The notes below the pieces were generated by a model that saw nothing but the letters and a program-made list of their open reading frames with translations, did not search any database and was not told the origin of the DNA. Source: an uncultured Rubrobacteraceae bacterium (GTDB taxonomy: Bacteria > Actinomycetota > Rubrobacteria > Rubrobacterales > Rubrobacteraceae). Taken from it: DNA of 57,838 nucleotides. The stretch spans positions 1-57,838 of the forward strand of contig CADCVH010000132.1 of NCBI GenBank assembly GCA_902806085.1, written 5' to 3'. Below, in pieces: positions 1 through 9,622 of this stretch (positions within the stretch are counted from its first letter, which is position 1; each line of letters begins with the position of its first letter). The translations under genes and the position numbers were made by a program.

Positions 1-791
1 CCGGCTTCGGCGACCGGCGCAAGAGGATGCTCGAGGACATCGCGATCCTCACCGGCGGCGAGGTCATCACCGAGGAGCTCGGCCTCAAGCTCGAGAACAC
101 CCAGCTCAACCAGCTCGGCAGCGCCCGCCGCGTGGTCATCACCAAGGACAACACGGTCATAGTCGACGGCGCCGGTGACGTGGAGGCCATCAAGGGCCGG
201 ATCAACCAGATCCGCTCGGAGATAGAGTCCACCGACTCGGACTTCGATCGCGAGAAGCTGCAGGAGCGTCTGGCGAAGCTGGCCGGCGGCGTCGCCGTCA
301 TCAAGGTCGGTGCCGCGACCGAGACGGAGCTCAAGGAGCGCAAGCACCGCGTCGAAGACGCGCTCTCCGCGACCCGCGCCGCGCTCGAAGAGGGCATCGT
401 CCCCGGCGGTGGCGTAGCGCTTCTCAAGGCGCAGATCCCGGTGGGCGAGCTCGTGGAACAGCTCGACGGCGACGAGAAGACCGGTGCGCGCATCGTGCAT
501 CGCGCCCTCGAGGAGCCGATCCGTCAGATCGCCTTCAACGCAGGCGCCGACGGCTCCATCGTCGTTGACAAGGTCCGCAACCAGGCCGACTCCCAGGGCT
601 TCAACGCCCTGACCGGCGAGTACGAGGACCTGGTCCAGGCCGGCGTCATCGACCCCGCCATGGTCACCAGGAGCGCGTTGCAGAACGCGGCCTCCATCGG
701 TTCGCTCATCGTCACCACCAACGTGGTCGTCGCCGAGCCCGAGGAGGACGCGCCCGCCATGCCCGCCGGCGGCATGGGCGGCATGATGTAA
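1..791 (+). CDS. groL: 60-kDa chaperonin GroEL, C-terminal part (5' end outside window)
   Basis: The reading frame is already open at the window edge (first full codon at position 3, reading [16 protein letters not shown]). This matches the apical/intermediate part of GroEL, so about the last 263 residues of a roughly 540-residue protein are present. Visible family landmarks are the intermediate-domain segment VPGGGVALL (about nt 399-422), the equatorial IVVDKVRN region and the Gly/Met-rich tail ending GGMGGMM. GroEL forms the ATP-driven cytosolic double-ring folding chamber. The Gly/Met tail, rather than a His-rich one, is typical of housekeeping GroEL copies. No groES is visible; it would lie upstream or elsewhere. 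Confidence 0.97.
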   Translation, partial: GFGDRRKRMLEDIAILTGGEVITEELGLKLENTQLNQLGSARRVVITKDNTVIVDGAGDVEAIKGRINQIRSEIESTDSDFDREKLQERLAKLAGGVAVIKVGAATETELKERKHRVEDALSATRAALEEGIVPGGGVALLKAQIPVGELVEQLDGDEKTGARIVHRALEEPIRQIAFNAGADGSIVVDKVRNQADSQGFNALTGEYEDLVQAGVIDPAMVTRSALQNAASIGSLIVTTNVVVAEPEEDAPAMPAGGMGGMM

Positions 792-816
792 GGTTCCCCC
801 AACGGGAACTCTTCCG

Positions 817-846
817 GCGGCGTCCCTTCGGGGGCGCCGCTCTTTC
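817..846 (+). terminator. Rho-independent-like terminator after groEL
   Basis: A 10-bp stem (GCGGCGTCCC with GGGGCGCCGC, one G-T wobble) closed by a stable TTCG tetraloop begins 25 nt after the groEL stop and is followed by TCTTTCG. The U tract is short, but the stem and tetraloop are strong. Confidence 0.75.
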
Positions 847-859
847 GTACCCCTCGCAG

Positions 860-888
860 TTTCGCCCGGGTCCCAAAGGGTATATATT
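860..888 (+). promoter_or_regulatory. Possible promoter for the micropeptide genes
   Basis: A TATATT hexamer at 883-888 lies in a locally AT-rich spot in otherwise GC-rich DNA, 17 bp after a poor -35 match (TTTCGC, 860-865). It sits between the groEL terminator and the first micropeptide. The -35 is weak, so this is only a candidate. Confidence 0.35.
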
Positions 889-952
889 GCGCCTAGTCGG
901 CAACGGAGCAAGCTGCAGAGGGGAGGATGGGATCGGTAGGGGACTTGGCATA

Positions 953-1015
953 ATGATCGTTGCTCTGACGGTCGGCCTTTTCATCGTGCTCGTGTTGCCG
1001 TACGTATTCGGCTAA
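953..1015 (+). CDS. 20-residue hydrophobic micropeptide A
   Basis: The ATG-to-TAA frame encodes 20 residues that are almost entirely hydrophobic (MIVALTVGLFIVLVL...), enough for one membrane span. It is preceded by AGGGG at 939-943. It also overlaps the stop codon of an 8-codon mini-frame (927-953) in a TAATG arrangement, which could allow termination-reinitiation. It is followed at 30 and then 40 nt by two more genes of the same kind, which is the main reason to believe it. Function is unknown. Small integral peptides of this sort can be accessory subunits, regulators of membrane proteins, or type I toxin-like; nothing here decides. It is the weakest of the three because its Shine-Dalgarno is modest. 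Confidence 0.5.
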   Translation: MIVALTVGLFIVLVLPYVFG

Positions 1016-1045
1016 GAGAAAAGTTTCGGTAAGGGAGGTGAGCAT

Positions 1046-1126
1046 ATGCGGGGCGGGCTTATACCTATACTTGTGGTGATTATTCTGGTGATCGTGGCCT
1101 TACTGCTGCTATCGCGCCTTCTCTAG
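1046..1126 (+). CDS. 26-residue hydrophobic micropeptide B
   Basis: ATG to TAG, 26 residues. A short polar start (MRGG) is followed by about 20 Ile/Leu/Val/Ala residues and a final SRLL. This is a single transmembrane span with positive charge at both ends. A near-perfect Shine-Dalgarno, GGGAGGTGA, sits 5 nt before the ATG, the best initiation signal in the stretch. It is the middle of three tandem micropeptides, all in one direction and apparently one transcript. The strong ribosome site and conserved architecture argue that it is translated. I do not recognise a family, and no function can be assigned. Confidence 0.65.
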   Translation: MRGGLIPILVVIILVIVALLLLSRLL

Positions 1127-1166
1127 TACCGGGTCGCTGATCCGAGCAGGTACTCAGGGAGGTCGT

Positions 1167-1256
1167 ATGGGCGGCAATAACCTGGTCACCATCATCGTGG
1201 TGGTCATAATAGTGATAGTGGTGTTGGCCCTTCTGGGGATCATCCCTCTGTTCTAA
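1167..1256 (+). CDS. 29-residue hydrophobic micropeptide C
   Basis: ATG to TAA, 29 residues. MGGNNLVT leads into a continuous Ile/Val/Leu stretch ending GIIPLF, again one membrane span. AGGGAGGTCGT places an excellent Shine-Dalgarno (GGGAGG) about 5 nt before the ATG. It resembles micropeptide B in layout (Gly-rich start, span, very short tail) but not closely in sequence, so these are either diverged duplicates or convergent one-span peptides. The gap to guaB3 contains a large palindrome that may end this transcript. Function is unknown. Confidence 0.65.
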   Translation: MGGNNLVTIIVVVIIVIVVLALLGIIPLF

Positions 1257-1338
1257 AAGGACCGGCCGCCGCTTGACCGCCGCGCCGGTCGCGGTGTAGC
1301 ATTAACTGGATTTGCAGCGGTCGACGGAAAAGTTTATC

Positions 1339-1370
1339 GAGGCCCACGGGGTACGTACCCCGTGGGCCTC
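1339..1370. terminator. 32-bp perfect palindrome, probable terminator or operator
   Basis: GAGGCCCACGGGGTAC is followed directly by its exact reverse complement: 16-bp arms with no spacer. In RNA it would fold into a very stable hairpin, followed by GTCTTGCTCG, which is only mildly U-rich. It lies 45 nt before guaB3, so it may end the micropeptide transcript or serve as a binding site or attenuator for the guaB3-guaA unit. Confidence 0.55.
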
Positions 1371-1414
1371 GTCTTGCTCGCCTTCGAAGAGCGGAAAGGA
1401 GCACCGTTCCCCTT

Positions 1415-2575
1415 ATGGATATTGAGATCGGAAGAGGAAAAACCGCCCGCCGGGCCTACGGCCTGGACGAGCTAGCCATAGTGCCGAGCCGGAGGACCCG
1501 CGACCCGGAGGACGTAGACATCTCCTGGGCTTTAGGGGATCTACGCCTGGACCTGCCCTGCCTCGCCTCGGCGCTCGACGCGGCCGTGGACCCGGCGACG
1601 GCCGGGATCATCGGCGACCTCGGCGGCCTCGCGGTCCTGAACCTCGAAGGCCTGCAGACGCGCTACGAGGACCCGGGCCCGGTCTTCGAGGAGATAGCGA
1701 GCCTGCCGGAGCACAAGGCCACGCGGGTCATGCAGGATCTGTACGCAGAGCCCATAAAAGAGGAGCTCATCTTCCGCCGCGTGCAGGAGATAAAAGACCG
1801 CGGCGTCATAGCCGCCGCCTCCCTTACGCCCCAGCGGGTGGAGCGTTACCACGGGGCCGCCATAGAGGCGGGGCTGGACGTGCTCGTGATCCAGGGCACC
1901 GTCGTCTCGGCGGAGCACGTCTCCCGGACGGTCAAGCCCCTGAACCTGATGGAGTTCGTGCCGTCCCTCAACGTCCCCGTCGTCGTCGGCGGCTGCGCGA
2001 GCTACTCGACGGCGCTTCACCTCATGCGGACGGGGGCCGTCGGCGTGCTCGTCGGCGTGGGACCCGGGCGCATTTGCACGACCCGCGGCGTCATAGGGGT
2101 CGGGGTGCCGCAGGCCACCGCCATCTCCGACGCCGCCGCGGCGCGGATGCGCCACTACCTGGAGACCGGCGAGTACGTCAACGTCATAGCCGACGGCGGG
2201 ATGCGCACCGGCGGCGAGATCGCCAAGGCCATAACCTGCGGCGCCGACGCCGTGATGCTCGGCAGCGCCTTCGCGAAGGCCGAGGAGGCGCCCGGGCGGG
2301 GCTACTCCTGGGGCATGGCGACCTTCCACCCGACCCTGCCGCGCGGCACGCGCATCCAGACAAAGGTCTCGGGGAGCATCGAGGAGATACTCGTCGGCCC
2401 GGCCAGGGAGAACGACGGCACCCTCAACCTCATGGGCGCCTTGAAGATGAGCATGGCGACCACCGGCTACCAGAACATAAAGGAGTTCCAGAAGGCCGAG
2501 GTCATGTTCGCGCCCTCCCTCGCCACCGAGGGCAAGACCGAGCAGTCCGCCCAGCGCGTCGGGATGGGCAAGTAA
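1415..2575 (+). CDS. guaB3: GuaB3-type IMP dehydrogenase-like protein (no CBS domains)
   Basis: The 386-residue protein has the IMPDH/GMP reductase TIM-barrel fold. The active-site loop is [11 protein letters not shown], with the catalytic Cys that forms the covalent nucleotide intermediate, and the phosphate-binding segment is [23 protein letters not shown]. The pair of CBS domains found in housekeeping GuaB is absent, and length and sequence fit the actinobacterial GuaB3 subfamily. It lies 3 nt before guaA, which consumes XMP, so a role in guanine nucleotide metabolism is very likely. Whether it makes XMP, reduces GMP or acts otherwise cannot be read from sequence. A Shine-Dalgarno AAAGGAG precedes the ATG at a rather long spacing of about 13 nt. 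Confidence 0.92.
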   Translation: MDIEIGRGKTARRAYGLDELAIVPSRRTRDPEDVDISWALGDLRLDLPCLASALDAAVDPATAGIIGDLGGLAVLNLEGLQTRYEDPGPVFEEIASLPEHKATRVMQDLYAEPIKEELIFRRVQEIKDRGVIAAASLTPQRVERYHGAAIEAGLDVLVIQGTVVSAEHVSRTVKPLNLMEFVPSLNVPVVVGGCASYSTALHLMRTGAVGVLVGVGPGRICTTRGVIGVGVPQATAISDAAAARMRHYLETGEYVNVIADGGMRTGGEIAKAITCGADAVMLGSAFAKAEEAPGRGYSWGMATFHPTLPRGTRIQTKVSGSIEEILVGPARENDGTLNLMGALKMSMATTGYQNIKEFQKAEVMFAPSLATEGKTEQSAQRVGMGK

Positions 2576-2578
2576 GCC

Positions 2579-4105
<1,527 letters not shown>

Positions 4106-4168
4106 CGCGATCCCGCCCCCGCGAGCCCGTCGAAGGCCTCGGCATTCGGGGCCTGACACCTGAACCCC

Positions 4169-4199
4169 GTTTAACCTCGATTTAGCCTGGAGTTTACAT
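4169..4199 (+). promoter_or_regulatory. PHO-box-like direct repeats upstream of pstS
   Basis: Three near-repeats, GTTTAACC (4169), ATTTAGCC (4180) and GTTTACAT (4192), are spaced 11 and 12 bp apart. Actinobacterial PhoP binds direct repeats of about 11 bp with a GTTxACC-like core, normally around the -35 region. Position upstream of pstS fits phosphate-starvation induction, but the exact match to a PhoP consensus is inferred. Confidence 0.5.
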
Positions 4200-4292
4200 A
4201 ACTGCAACTAAATGCCGGGCCACATCCCATATCATCCTGCCTTGAACGCCGAAGGACTGTCTTTTGTAGTCGTAGCGTGGGGAGGATGCGGG

Positions 4293-5339
4293 TTGAGTAG
4301 GATCTTGCGTGCGAGGCTCGTTGTGGGGGTGGCTCTGGTGCTGGCCTTGTCGCTTGTCGTGGCCGCTTGCGGCGGTGGCGGTGGTGGCGGAGGAAGCCAG
4401 GGCGGTGGAGGCAGTGAACCGGTCTCCGGTGAGATTGCCATCGAGGGATCGAGCACGGTGCAGCCGATAACGCAGGCGGCGGCGGAGTTGTTCCGGGAGC
4501 AGAATCCGAAGGCTCGCATCAGCGTCGGTGGGGCGGGGACCAGCGACGGGTTCGAGGCGTTCTGCCAGGGCGACACCCAGATCTCCGACGCTTCCAGGCC
4601 GATAGACGTGGCCGAAGAGGTGCCCGTGTGCGAGGAGAACGGGGTGGAGTTTATCGAGATCCCGGTGGCCTTCGACGGCATCTCGGTGGTGGTCAACGAG
4701 CAGAACGACTTCGCGTCGGACGTGACCAGCGAGCAGCTCAAGACGCTGTGGGAGCCGGCCGCGGAGGGCGAGATCACGCGGTGGAGCCAGGTGAACCCGC
4801 AGTGGCCAGACGAGGAGATCAGCCTCTACGGTCCCGGCACGGAGTCCGGCACCTACGAGTTCTTCAACGAGACCATCGTCGGGAACGAGGAGGAGGTCAA
4901 CCGCACGGACTACGAGGCCAGCGAGGACGACAACGTTCTCGTGCAGGGCGTGGCCGGCGACCAGAACGCCCTCGGCTACTTCGGCTTCTCGTACTACGAG
5001 AACAACCTGGGCAAGCTCAAGGCGCTCTCCCTCGACGGCGTGAAGCCTTCCGCCGAGACCATCCGGTCCGGCGAGTACGGCCTCTCGCGCCCGATCTTCA
5101 TCTACGTGAGCACCAAGGCGCTGAAGAACAACGACGCGGTGAAGCCGTTCGTGGACTTCTACCTCTCGGAGCAGAACCTCGACCGGCTGGTCGAGGCCGC
5201 CAAGTACGTGACGTTGCCGGGCAGCCTCGCCGACGAGTCGCGGGCGCAGTACCAGGACCGGACCACCGGCACGGTCTTCACCGAGGCGGGCGAGCCGAAG
5301 GGCGGCGACCTGGAAGCGGCGCTCAAGCAGGCACAGTAG
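4293..5339 (+). CDS. pstS: Phosphate ABC transporter substrate-binding lipoprotein PstS
   Basis: The extracytoplasmic lipoprotein captures phosphate for PstCAB. From the TTG start at 4293, with Shine-Dalgarno GGGGAGG 8 nt upstream, the signal peptide LSRILRARLVVGVAL... ends in the lipobox LVVAAC. A Gly/Ser-rich linker follows, then the PBP-like domain with EGSSTVQPI, GAGTSDGFEAFC and GPGTESGTYEFF, which form the phosphate site. An ATG in frame at 4212 is less likely because it lacks a ribosome site and would precede the signal peptide with about 27 polar residues. The mature protein is about 320 residues, normal for PstS. It is first gene of the pst-phoU operon. Confidence 0.95.
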   Translation: MSRILRARLVVGVALVLALSLVVAACGGGGGGGGSQGGGGSEPVSGEIAIEGSSTVQPITQAAAELFREQNPKARISVGGAGTSDGFEAFCQGDTQISDASRPIDVAEEVPVCEENGVEFIEIPVAFDGISVVVNEQNDFASDVTSEQLKTLWEPAAEGEITRWSQVNPQWPDEEISLYGPGTESGTYEFFNETIVGNEEEVNRTDYEASEDDNVLVQGVAGDQNALGYFGFSYYENNLGKLKALSLDGVKPSAETIRSGEYGLSRPIFIYVSTKALKNNDAVKPFVDFYLSEQNLDRLVEAAKYVTLPGSLADESRAQYQDRTTGTVFTEAGEPKGGDLEAALKQAQ

Positions 5340-5386
5340 CGGTTTGTCGCAGGGGGCTACGGGTTGTTAAAATAGCGACCGTCGAC

Positions 5387-5410
5387 GGGGGCCGGCTTAC
5401 CACCGGCCCC
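5387..5410 (+). other. Intercistronic hairpin between pstS and pstC
   Basis: GGGGCCGG pairs perfectly with CCGGCCCC across a 7-nt loop, followed by TCGTCCTGCGTATTTT. It may be an attenuator or an mRNA 3'-end stabiliser, keeping PstS more abundant than the membrane subunits, as is common for binding-protein operons. Confidence 0.5.
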
Positions 5411-5484
5411 TCGTCCTGCGTATTTTGGTCGGGCTCTACCGACACTGGTCGGGCGTAGGCAGGAAATGTTGGAGGGATCAGAGA

Positions 5485-6417
5485 TTGGCCGTTGAGACGC
5501 AAGGGGCGAGGTCCAGGGAAGGCGACTGGCACCGCAACAGCCGCGCCAGGCAGGCCCGGGAGCGGATAATAAAGTTCCTGCTCACGGCGTGCGCGTACGT
5601 GTCCATCTTCACGACCATCGGTATCGTCGTGGTCCTCTTCGAGGAGACCCTCCGGTTCTTTCTCGACGTCTCGATCGTGGAGTTTCTGACCACGACCCGT
5701 TGGGCGCCGCAGCAGGGCGACTTCGGGGTGCTGCCGCTCGTCTACGGGACGTTGATGGCGACCTTTATCGCCATAGCCGTGGCGCTGCCGGTGGGGCTGC
5801 TCACGGCCATATATCTCAGCGAGTATGCCCCGAAGCGGCTGCGGCGGTGGCTCAAGCCGGCGCTCGAGATCCTGGCCGGCGTGCCCACCGTGGTCTACGG
5901 GTACTTCGCGCTGACGTTTATCACCCCGTTCTTCAGGGACAGTGTTTTGCCTGGCATCGGGTCCTTCAACGCGCTCGCCGCCGGCCTCATCATGGGCGTC
6001 ATGATCATCCCGACGGTCGCGTCGGTGAGCGAGGACGCGATCTACGCGGTGCCGCGTAGTCTGAGGGAGGGCGCCTACGCGCTCGGTGCCACCAAGCGCG
6101 AGACGGCGACCAAGATCGTGGTCCCGGCCGCGCTCTCGGGGATAGTGGCGGCGGTGATACTCGGGATCTCGCGGGCCATCGGGGAGACGATGATCGTGAC
6201 CATCGCGATGGGTTCGCAGCCGAACTTCGGCGGGAGCCCCACGGAGAGCATGCAGGCGATGACGGCCTACATCGTTCAGGTGGTCGGCGGCGAGACGCCG
6301 CGCGGGTCTATAACCTTCGAGTCCATCTTCGCCGTGGGGTCGGCGTTGTTCCTGATGACGCTCGCCCTCAACCTGGCGAGCTACTGGTTTGTCCGGCGAT
6401 TCAGGGAGATCTACTAG
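5485..6417 (+). CDS. pstC: Phosphate ABC transporter permease PstC
   Basis: The 310-residue inner-membrane permease has about six membrane spans. The EAA-type loop [26 protein letters not shown], read in shorter pieces, gives the contact site for Pst[11 protein letters not shown] and [10 protein letters not shown] are PstC/PstA family signatures. The TTG at 5485 is chosen because GGAGGG sits 8 nt upstream; an in-frame GTG at 5425 would add 20 residues overlapping the intercistronic region. The gene overlaps the pstA start by one base. Confidence 0.94.
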   Translation: MAVETQGARSREGDWHRNSRARQARERIIKFLLTACAYVSIFTTIGIVVVLFEETLRFFLDVSIVEFLTTTRWAPQQGDFGVLPLVYGTLMATFIAIAVALPVGLLTAIYLSEYAPKRLRRWLKPALEILAGVPTVVYGYFALTFITPFFRDSVLPGIGSFNALAAGLIMGVMIIPTVASVSEDAIYAVPRSLREGAYALGATKRETATKIVVPAALSGIVAAVILGISRAIGETMIVTIAMGSQPNFGGSPTESMQAMTAYIVQVVGGETPRGSITFESIFAVGSALFLMTLALNLASYWFVRRFREIY

Positions 6418-7337
6418 TGGCGCAGGGTACGCAGGTAAAGAAGCGGGGAGAGGGGACCGAAGGGCCGCAGTTCAAGGCGAACATGTCCGCCCGGTACGGG
6501 CTCGACAGGGTCTTTAGCGTGGTGGTGACCCTGGCGGCGCTCGTGGGCATCGTGGTGCTGGCGGTGCTGCTCGTGGACGTGACCCGGGACGGCTCCAGCA
6601 TGCTGAGCGCGAACTTCCTGACGAGCTTCCCGTCCCAGATCTTCCCCGAAAACGGCGGCATCTACCCGGCGCTCGTCGGCTCGTTGTGGCTTCTCGGCCT
6701 GACGTTCCTGATCAGCGTCCCGCTCGGGCTCGGGGCGGCGGTTTACCTCGAAGAGTACGCGGAAGACACGCGCATCAACCGCCTGATCGAGATCAACATC
6801 TCCAACCTGGCCGGGGTGCCGTCGATCATCTACGGCCTGCTGGGCCTGGGCATCTTCGTGCAGTTGCTGGCGCCCATAACGGGCGGCGGGAGCGTGCTCT
6901 CGGGCGCGCTGACGTTGAGCTTGCTGATCCTGCCGGTCATCATCGTCGCGACCAGGGAGGCGCTGCGGGCCATACCCAGGGCCATCCGGGAGGGCGGGTA
7001 CGCGCTCGGGGCGACGAAATGGGAGGTGATCCGGAGCCACCTGCTCCCCATGGCGTTGCCTGGCGCGCTTACGGGCATGATCCTGGCGCTCTCCAGGGCC
7101 ATCGGCGAGGCGGCCCCGCTCCTGGTCGTCGGGGTCGCGCTCTACCAGACGTACGCCACCAGCGGCCCCTTGGACGGTTACATGGCGCTGCCAACCCAGA
7201 TCTACGACTGGATCAGCCGCCCGCAGCAGATCTTCCAGGACTCCGCCGCAGCGGGCATCGTGGTGGTCATGGTGGTGCTGCTCGTCGCGAACTCCGTGGC
7301 GATACTGCTCAGGAACAGATTCCAGAGGTCCAGTTAG
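6417..7337 (+). CDS. pstA: Phosphate ABC transporter permease PstA
   Basis: The 306-residue permease partner of PstC has a long polar N-terminus (about 30 residues), then six predicted spans. [13 protein letters not shown] and [21 protein letters not shown] mark the PstA fold and the cytoplasmic coupling loop to PstB, and [15 protein letters not shown] is a family signature. Its GTG start shares the last base of the pstC TAG, implying coupled translation and equal amounts of the two permeases. Confidence 0.94.
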   Translation: MAQGTQVKKRGEGTEGPQFKANMSARYGLDRVFSVVVTLAALVGIVVLAVLLVDVTRDGSSMLSANFLTSFPSQIFPENGGIYPALVGSLWLLGLTFLISVPLGLGAAVYLEEYAEDTRINRLIEINISNLAGVPSIIYGLLGLGIFVQLLAPITGGGSVLSGALTLSLLILPVIIVATREALRAIPRAIREGGYALGATKWEVIRSHLLPMALPGALTGMILALSRAIGEAAPLLVVGVALYQTYATSGPLDGYMALPTQIYDWISRPQQIFQDSAAAGIVVVMVVLLVANSVAILLRNRFQRSS

Positions 7338-7374
7338 TGAGACGATCCGTTTGCAAAGGAAAGGTGCTAGCCTA

Positions 7375-8244
7375 GTGGAGACCAAGAAGACCAGGGAGGG
7401 GCGCGGGGTGTCCGAGGTTTCCGATGAGCGCAGAGAGGTGAGGCCGGAAACGGGCGGCGCGGCCCCGGGCGGCGGCTCTACCCTGGGCATGAAGATAGAG
7501 AACCTCGCCGCGTTCTACGGCTCGTTCAGGGCCGTCACGGACATCAGCATGGACATCCAGGCCAACAAGGTGACCGCGCTCATCGGGCCGTCGGGTTGCG
7601 GGAAGAGTACCTTCATCCGCTGCCTGAACCGGATGCACGAGGTCATCCCCGGCGCGCGGGCCGAAGGCAAGGTGGCGCTCGGGGAGCAGGACATCTACGC
7701 CAAGAACTCCGATCCCGTCGTGATCCGGCGCAGGGTCGGCATGGTCTTCCAGAAGCCGAACCCGTTCTCCAAGTCCATCTACGACAACGTGGCCTGGGGC
7801 GCCAAGATCAACGGCTTCCGCGGCAACGTGGACGAGCTGGTGGAGCGCTCCTTGCGCCAGGCCGCCCTGTGGGACGAGGTGAAGGACCGCCTGAAAGAGA
7901 GCGGTTTCGGCCTCTCCGGCGGCCAGCAGCAGCGTCTGTGCATCGCCCGGACGCTCGCGGTGGAGCCGGAGGTCATCCTGATGGACGAGCCGGCCTCGGC
8001 CCTGGACCCGGTCTCGACCCAGAAGATCGAGGACACCATGTCCGAGCTAAAGAAGAGCTACACGGTCGTTATCGTGACGCACAACATGCAGCAGGCCGCC
8101 CGCATCTCGGACTACACGGGCTTTTTCTACATCGAGAACATGGGCGATCCGGGCCACCTCTGGGAGTTCGACGAGACGGAGAAGATCTTCTCGAACCCCG
8201 ACCGCAAGGAGACAGAGGACTACGTTACCGGCCGGTTCGGCTAA
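7375..8244 (+). CDS. pstB: Phosphate ABC transporter ATPase PstB
   Basis: The cytoplasmic ATPase powers the Pst system. It has Walker [10 protein letters not shown] (about residue 71), Q-loop VFQKPNPF, signature LSGGQQQR, Walker B VILMDEP and the switch His in VTHNMQQA. The PstB-specific [12 protein letters not shown] is present. A Gly/Pro-rich N-terminal extension of about 40 residues precedes the usual start near [14 protein letters not shown] 7375 (AGGAAAGG upstream) and GTG 7408 (GGGAGGGG upstream) are both plausible starts; the longer is given. Confidence 0.93.
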   Translation: METKKTREGRGVSEVSDERREVRPETGGAAPGGGSTLGMKIENLAAFYGSFRAVTDISMDIQANKVTALIGPSGCGKSTFIRCLNRMHEVIPGARAEGKVALGEQDIYAKNSDPVVIRRRVGMVFQKPNPFSKSIYDNVAWGAKINGFRGNVDELVERSLRQAALWDEVKDRLKESGFGLSGGQQQRLCIARTLAVEPEVILMDEPASALDPVSTQKIEDTMSELKKSYTVVIVTHNMQQAARISDYTGFFYIENMGDPGHLWEFDETEKIFSNPDRKETEDYVTGRFG

Positions 8245-8259
8245 GGAGGGATTTTCGGG

Positions 8260-8958
8260 ATGCCGCGGGAGAGTTTTCAGCAGGAGCTCGACCGGCTTAT
8301 CGACGACGTTCTCGATCTCGGCAAGGAGGTCGGGGGCTCGCTGGAGAACATGGTCAAGGCGATGGAGAGCCACGACGGCGAGCTGGCCGCGAAAGAGCTC
8401 GGGGTGGACGTCCGCTACAAGGCGCGCGGGGCGGAGATCGAGCGCGACTCCATGATCCTGCAGGCCCGCCAGGCGCCGGTCGCCAGGGACCTCAGGCTCC
8501 TGTACACCACCCAGTCCCTCACGAACCACCTCGTCCGCTCGGGCGCCCTCACCGAGCACATCTGCCAGGCGCTCTCGGAGACCGCGGGGGCCGAGCGGGA
8601 CGAGGACCTGGAGGCCGCCCTACTTGAGATGGCCCGCACGGCGCGCAACATCTTCAACGAGGGGCTCGACATCTTCAGGGACCGGGACATCGAGCGCGCC
8701 CGCGACCTGCAGGCCAAGGACGACAAGGTGGACCTCCTATACTCTGAGGCCCTCAACCTTATCGCGAACCCCTCGGAGACCGGGGCCGGCGATCCGGAGT
8801 GGCGGATGCGGGCCGCCCTCATCGTTCACTACCTGGAACGTATCGCCGACCACGGCGTGGACGTCGGCGGCAGCACGGTCTTCCTCGTGACCGGCGAACG
8901 CATAGAGGACGCCATGCGCCAGTACCTGGAAAGGGAGATCGGCCGGAACGGAGAATAG
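8260..8958 (+). CDS. phoU: Phosphate signalling protein PhoU
   Basis: The 232-residue all-helical protein consists of two PhoU three-helix repeats. Conserved segments are AKELGVDVRYKARGAEIE and ERIADHGVDVGG near the end of the second repeat, the metal-binding E/DxxxD-type helix. In the family PhoU links PstB to a PhoR-type kinase and limits phosphate uptake; no kinase gene is in this window. It starts with ATG behind TAAGGAGGG, 15 nt after pstB, and is the last gene of the operon, followed by a strong hairpin. Confidence 0.94.
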   Translation: MPRESFQQELDRLIDDVLDLGKEVGGSLENMVKAMESHDGELAAKELGVDVRYKARGAEIERDSMILQARQAPVARDLRLLYTTQSLTNHLVRSGALTEHICQALSETAGAERDEDLEAALLEMARTARNIFNEGLDIFRDRDIERARDLQAKDDKVDLLYSEALNLIANPSETGAGDPEWRMRAALIVHYLERIADHGVDVGGSTVFLVTGERIEDAMRQYLEREIGRNGE

Positions 8959-8960
8959 CC

Positions 8961-9002
8961 GTCAGCACGGCGCCGCCTGGCGCCGCCTGGCGCCGTGCTG
9001 AC
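8961..9002. terminator. Terminator-like hairpin after phoU
   Basis: 14-bp perfect arms (GTCAGCACGGCGCC and its complement) enclose a 14-nt loop that itself holds repeats of GCGCCGCCTG. There is no U tract. It separates the pst operon from the next promoter. Confidence 0.6.
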
Positions 9003-9013
9003 AAGCTAATTGG

Positions 9014-9043
9014 CTGACCGCCCCAACGGCTGTCTGCTACAAT
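9014..9043 (+). promoter_or_regulatory. Promoter of the Rrf2-family regulator gene
   Basis: CTGACC (9014) is 18 bp from TACAAT (9038-9043), which is preceded by TGC, an extended -10. The start codon follows 38 nt later. Rrf2 regulators often repress themselves, so an operator may overlap, but I see no clear dyad. Confidence 0.55.
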
Positions 9044-9081
9044 CGGGGCCAATACGTTTGGCAAGCGGGTGGTGTTGTGTC

Positions 9082-9576
9082 ATGAGGCTTACGCAGAAAA
9101 GCAAGTACGCGGTTAGGGCGCTGGTCGAGCTCGCCGTTAGCGGGCACGAGGGGCCGCTAGGCGTGGCGGAGATCGCGCGTTTGCAGCGCATCCCGGAGAG
9201 GTTTCTGGAGCAGATCCTGTGCGAGCTCAGGCGCGAGGGGTTGCTCGAGAGCCGGCGCGGGGCGCACGGTGGCTACAGGTTCGCGATGCCTCCGGAGGAG
9301 ATCTCCGTGCTGGACGTCGTGGAGGTTCTGGACGGGGCGGTCCGCCCGGCCCGATGTTCCGCCGGCGGCGTCTGCTACATTGCCGACGCCCCCCTGTGCG
9401 TGACGAGCAAGGTGTGGGACGAGGCCCGCGAGGCGCTCGAAGGGGTCTTCGGCCGCTACAGCATAGCCCAGCTCGCCGAGACCGAGCGCGCAAGCCGGGC
9501 CGAGCACGAGGGCTCAGAGCACGAGGGCTCAGAGCACGAGGGCTCAGAGCACGAGGCCGCCCACGTCGGCCGATAG
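9082..9576 (+). CDS. Rrf2-family transcriptional regulator with Fe-S ligand cysteines
   Basis: The 164-residue protein has a winged helix-turn-helix in residues 1-65 (MRLTQKSKYAVRALVELA is the family opening). Cysteines at 92, 98 and 106 (C-x5-C-x7-C) occupy the position of the IscR [2Fe-2S] ligands, so an iron-sulfur sensor of IscR/RsrR type is likely. No isc or suf gene is nearby, so its targets are unknown. The C-terminus is odd: a run of EHEGS units encoded by a 15-bp tandem repeat gives a His/Glu-rich tail that normal family members lack. The ATG follows a weak GGTGGTG ribosome site. Confidence 0.9.
   Translation: MRLTQKSKYAVRALVELAVSGHEGPLGVAEIARLQRIPERFLEQILCELRREGLLESRRGAHGGYRFAMPPEEISVLDVVEVLDGAVRPARCSAGGVCYIADAPLCVTSKVWDEAREALEGVFGRYSIAQLAETERASRAEHEGSEHEGSEHEGSEHEAAHVGR
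9502..9555 (+). repeat. 15-bp in-frame tandem repeat (3.6 copies)
   Basis: The unit GAGCACGAGGGCTCA occurs three times in perfect tandem plus nine bases of a fourth copy. It encodes EHEGS repeats at the end of the Rrf2-family protein. Such a tract can change copy number by replication slippage without breaking the frame. Confidence 0.95.
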
Positions 9577-9622
9577 CCTGGCGGCCCACCTCAAGGGCCG
9601 CACCCAACTCGCCGAGTCCGTC

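Noticed and set aside
9502-9555. CRISPR-like repeats here, at 44616-44675 and in the RTX gene
   Set aside because: Units are contiguous 15-bp or protein-level repeats within coding frames, without unique spacers.
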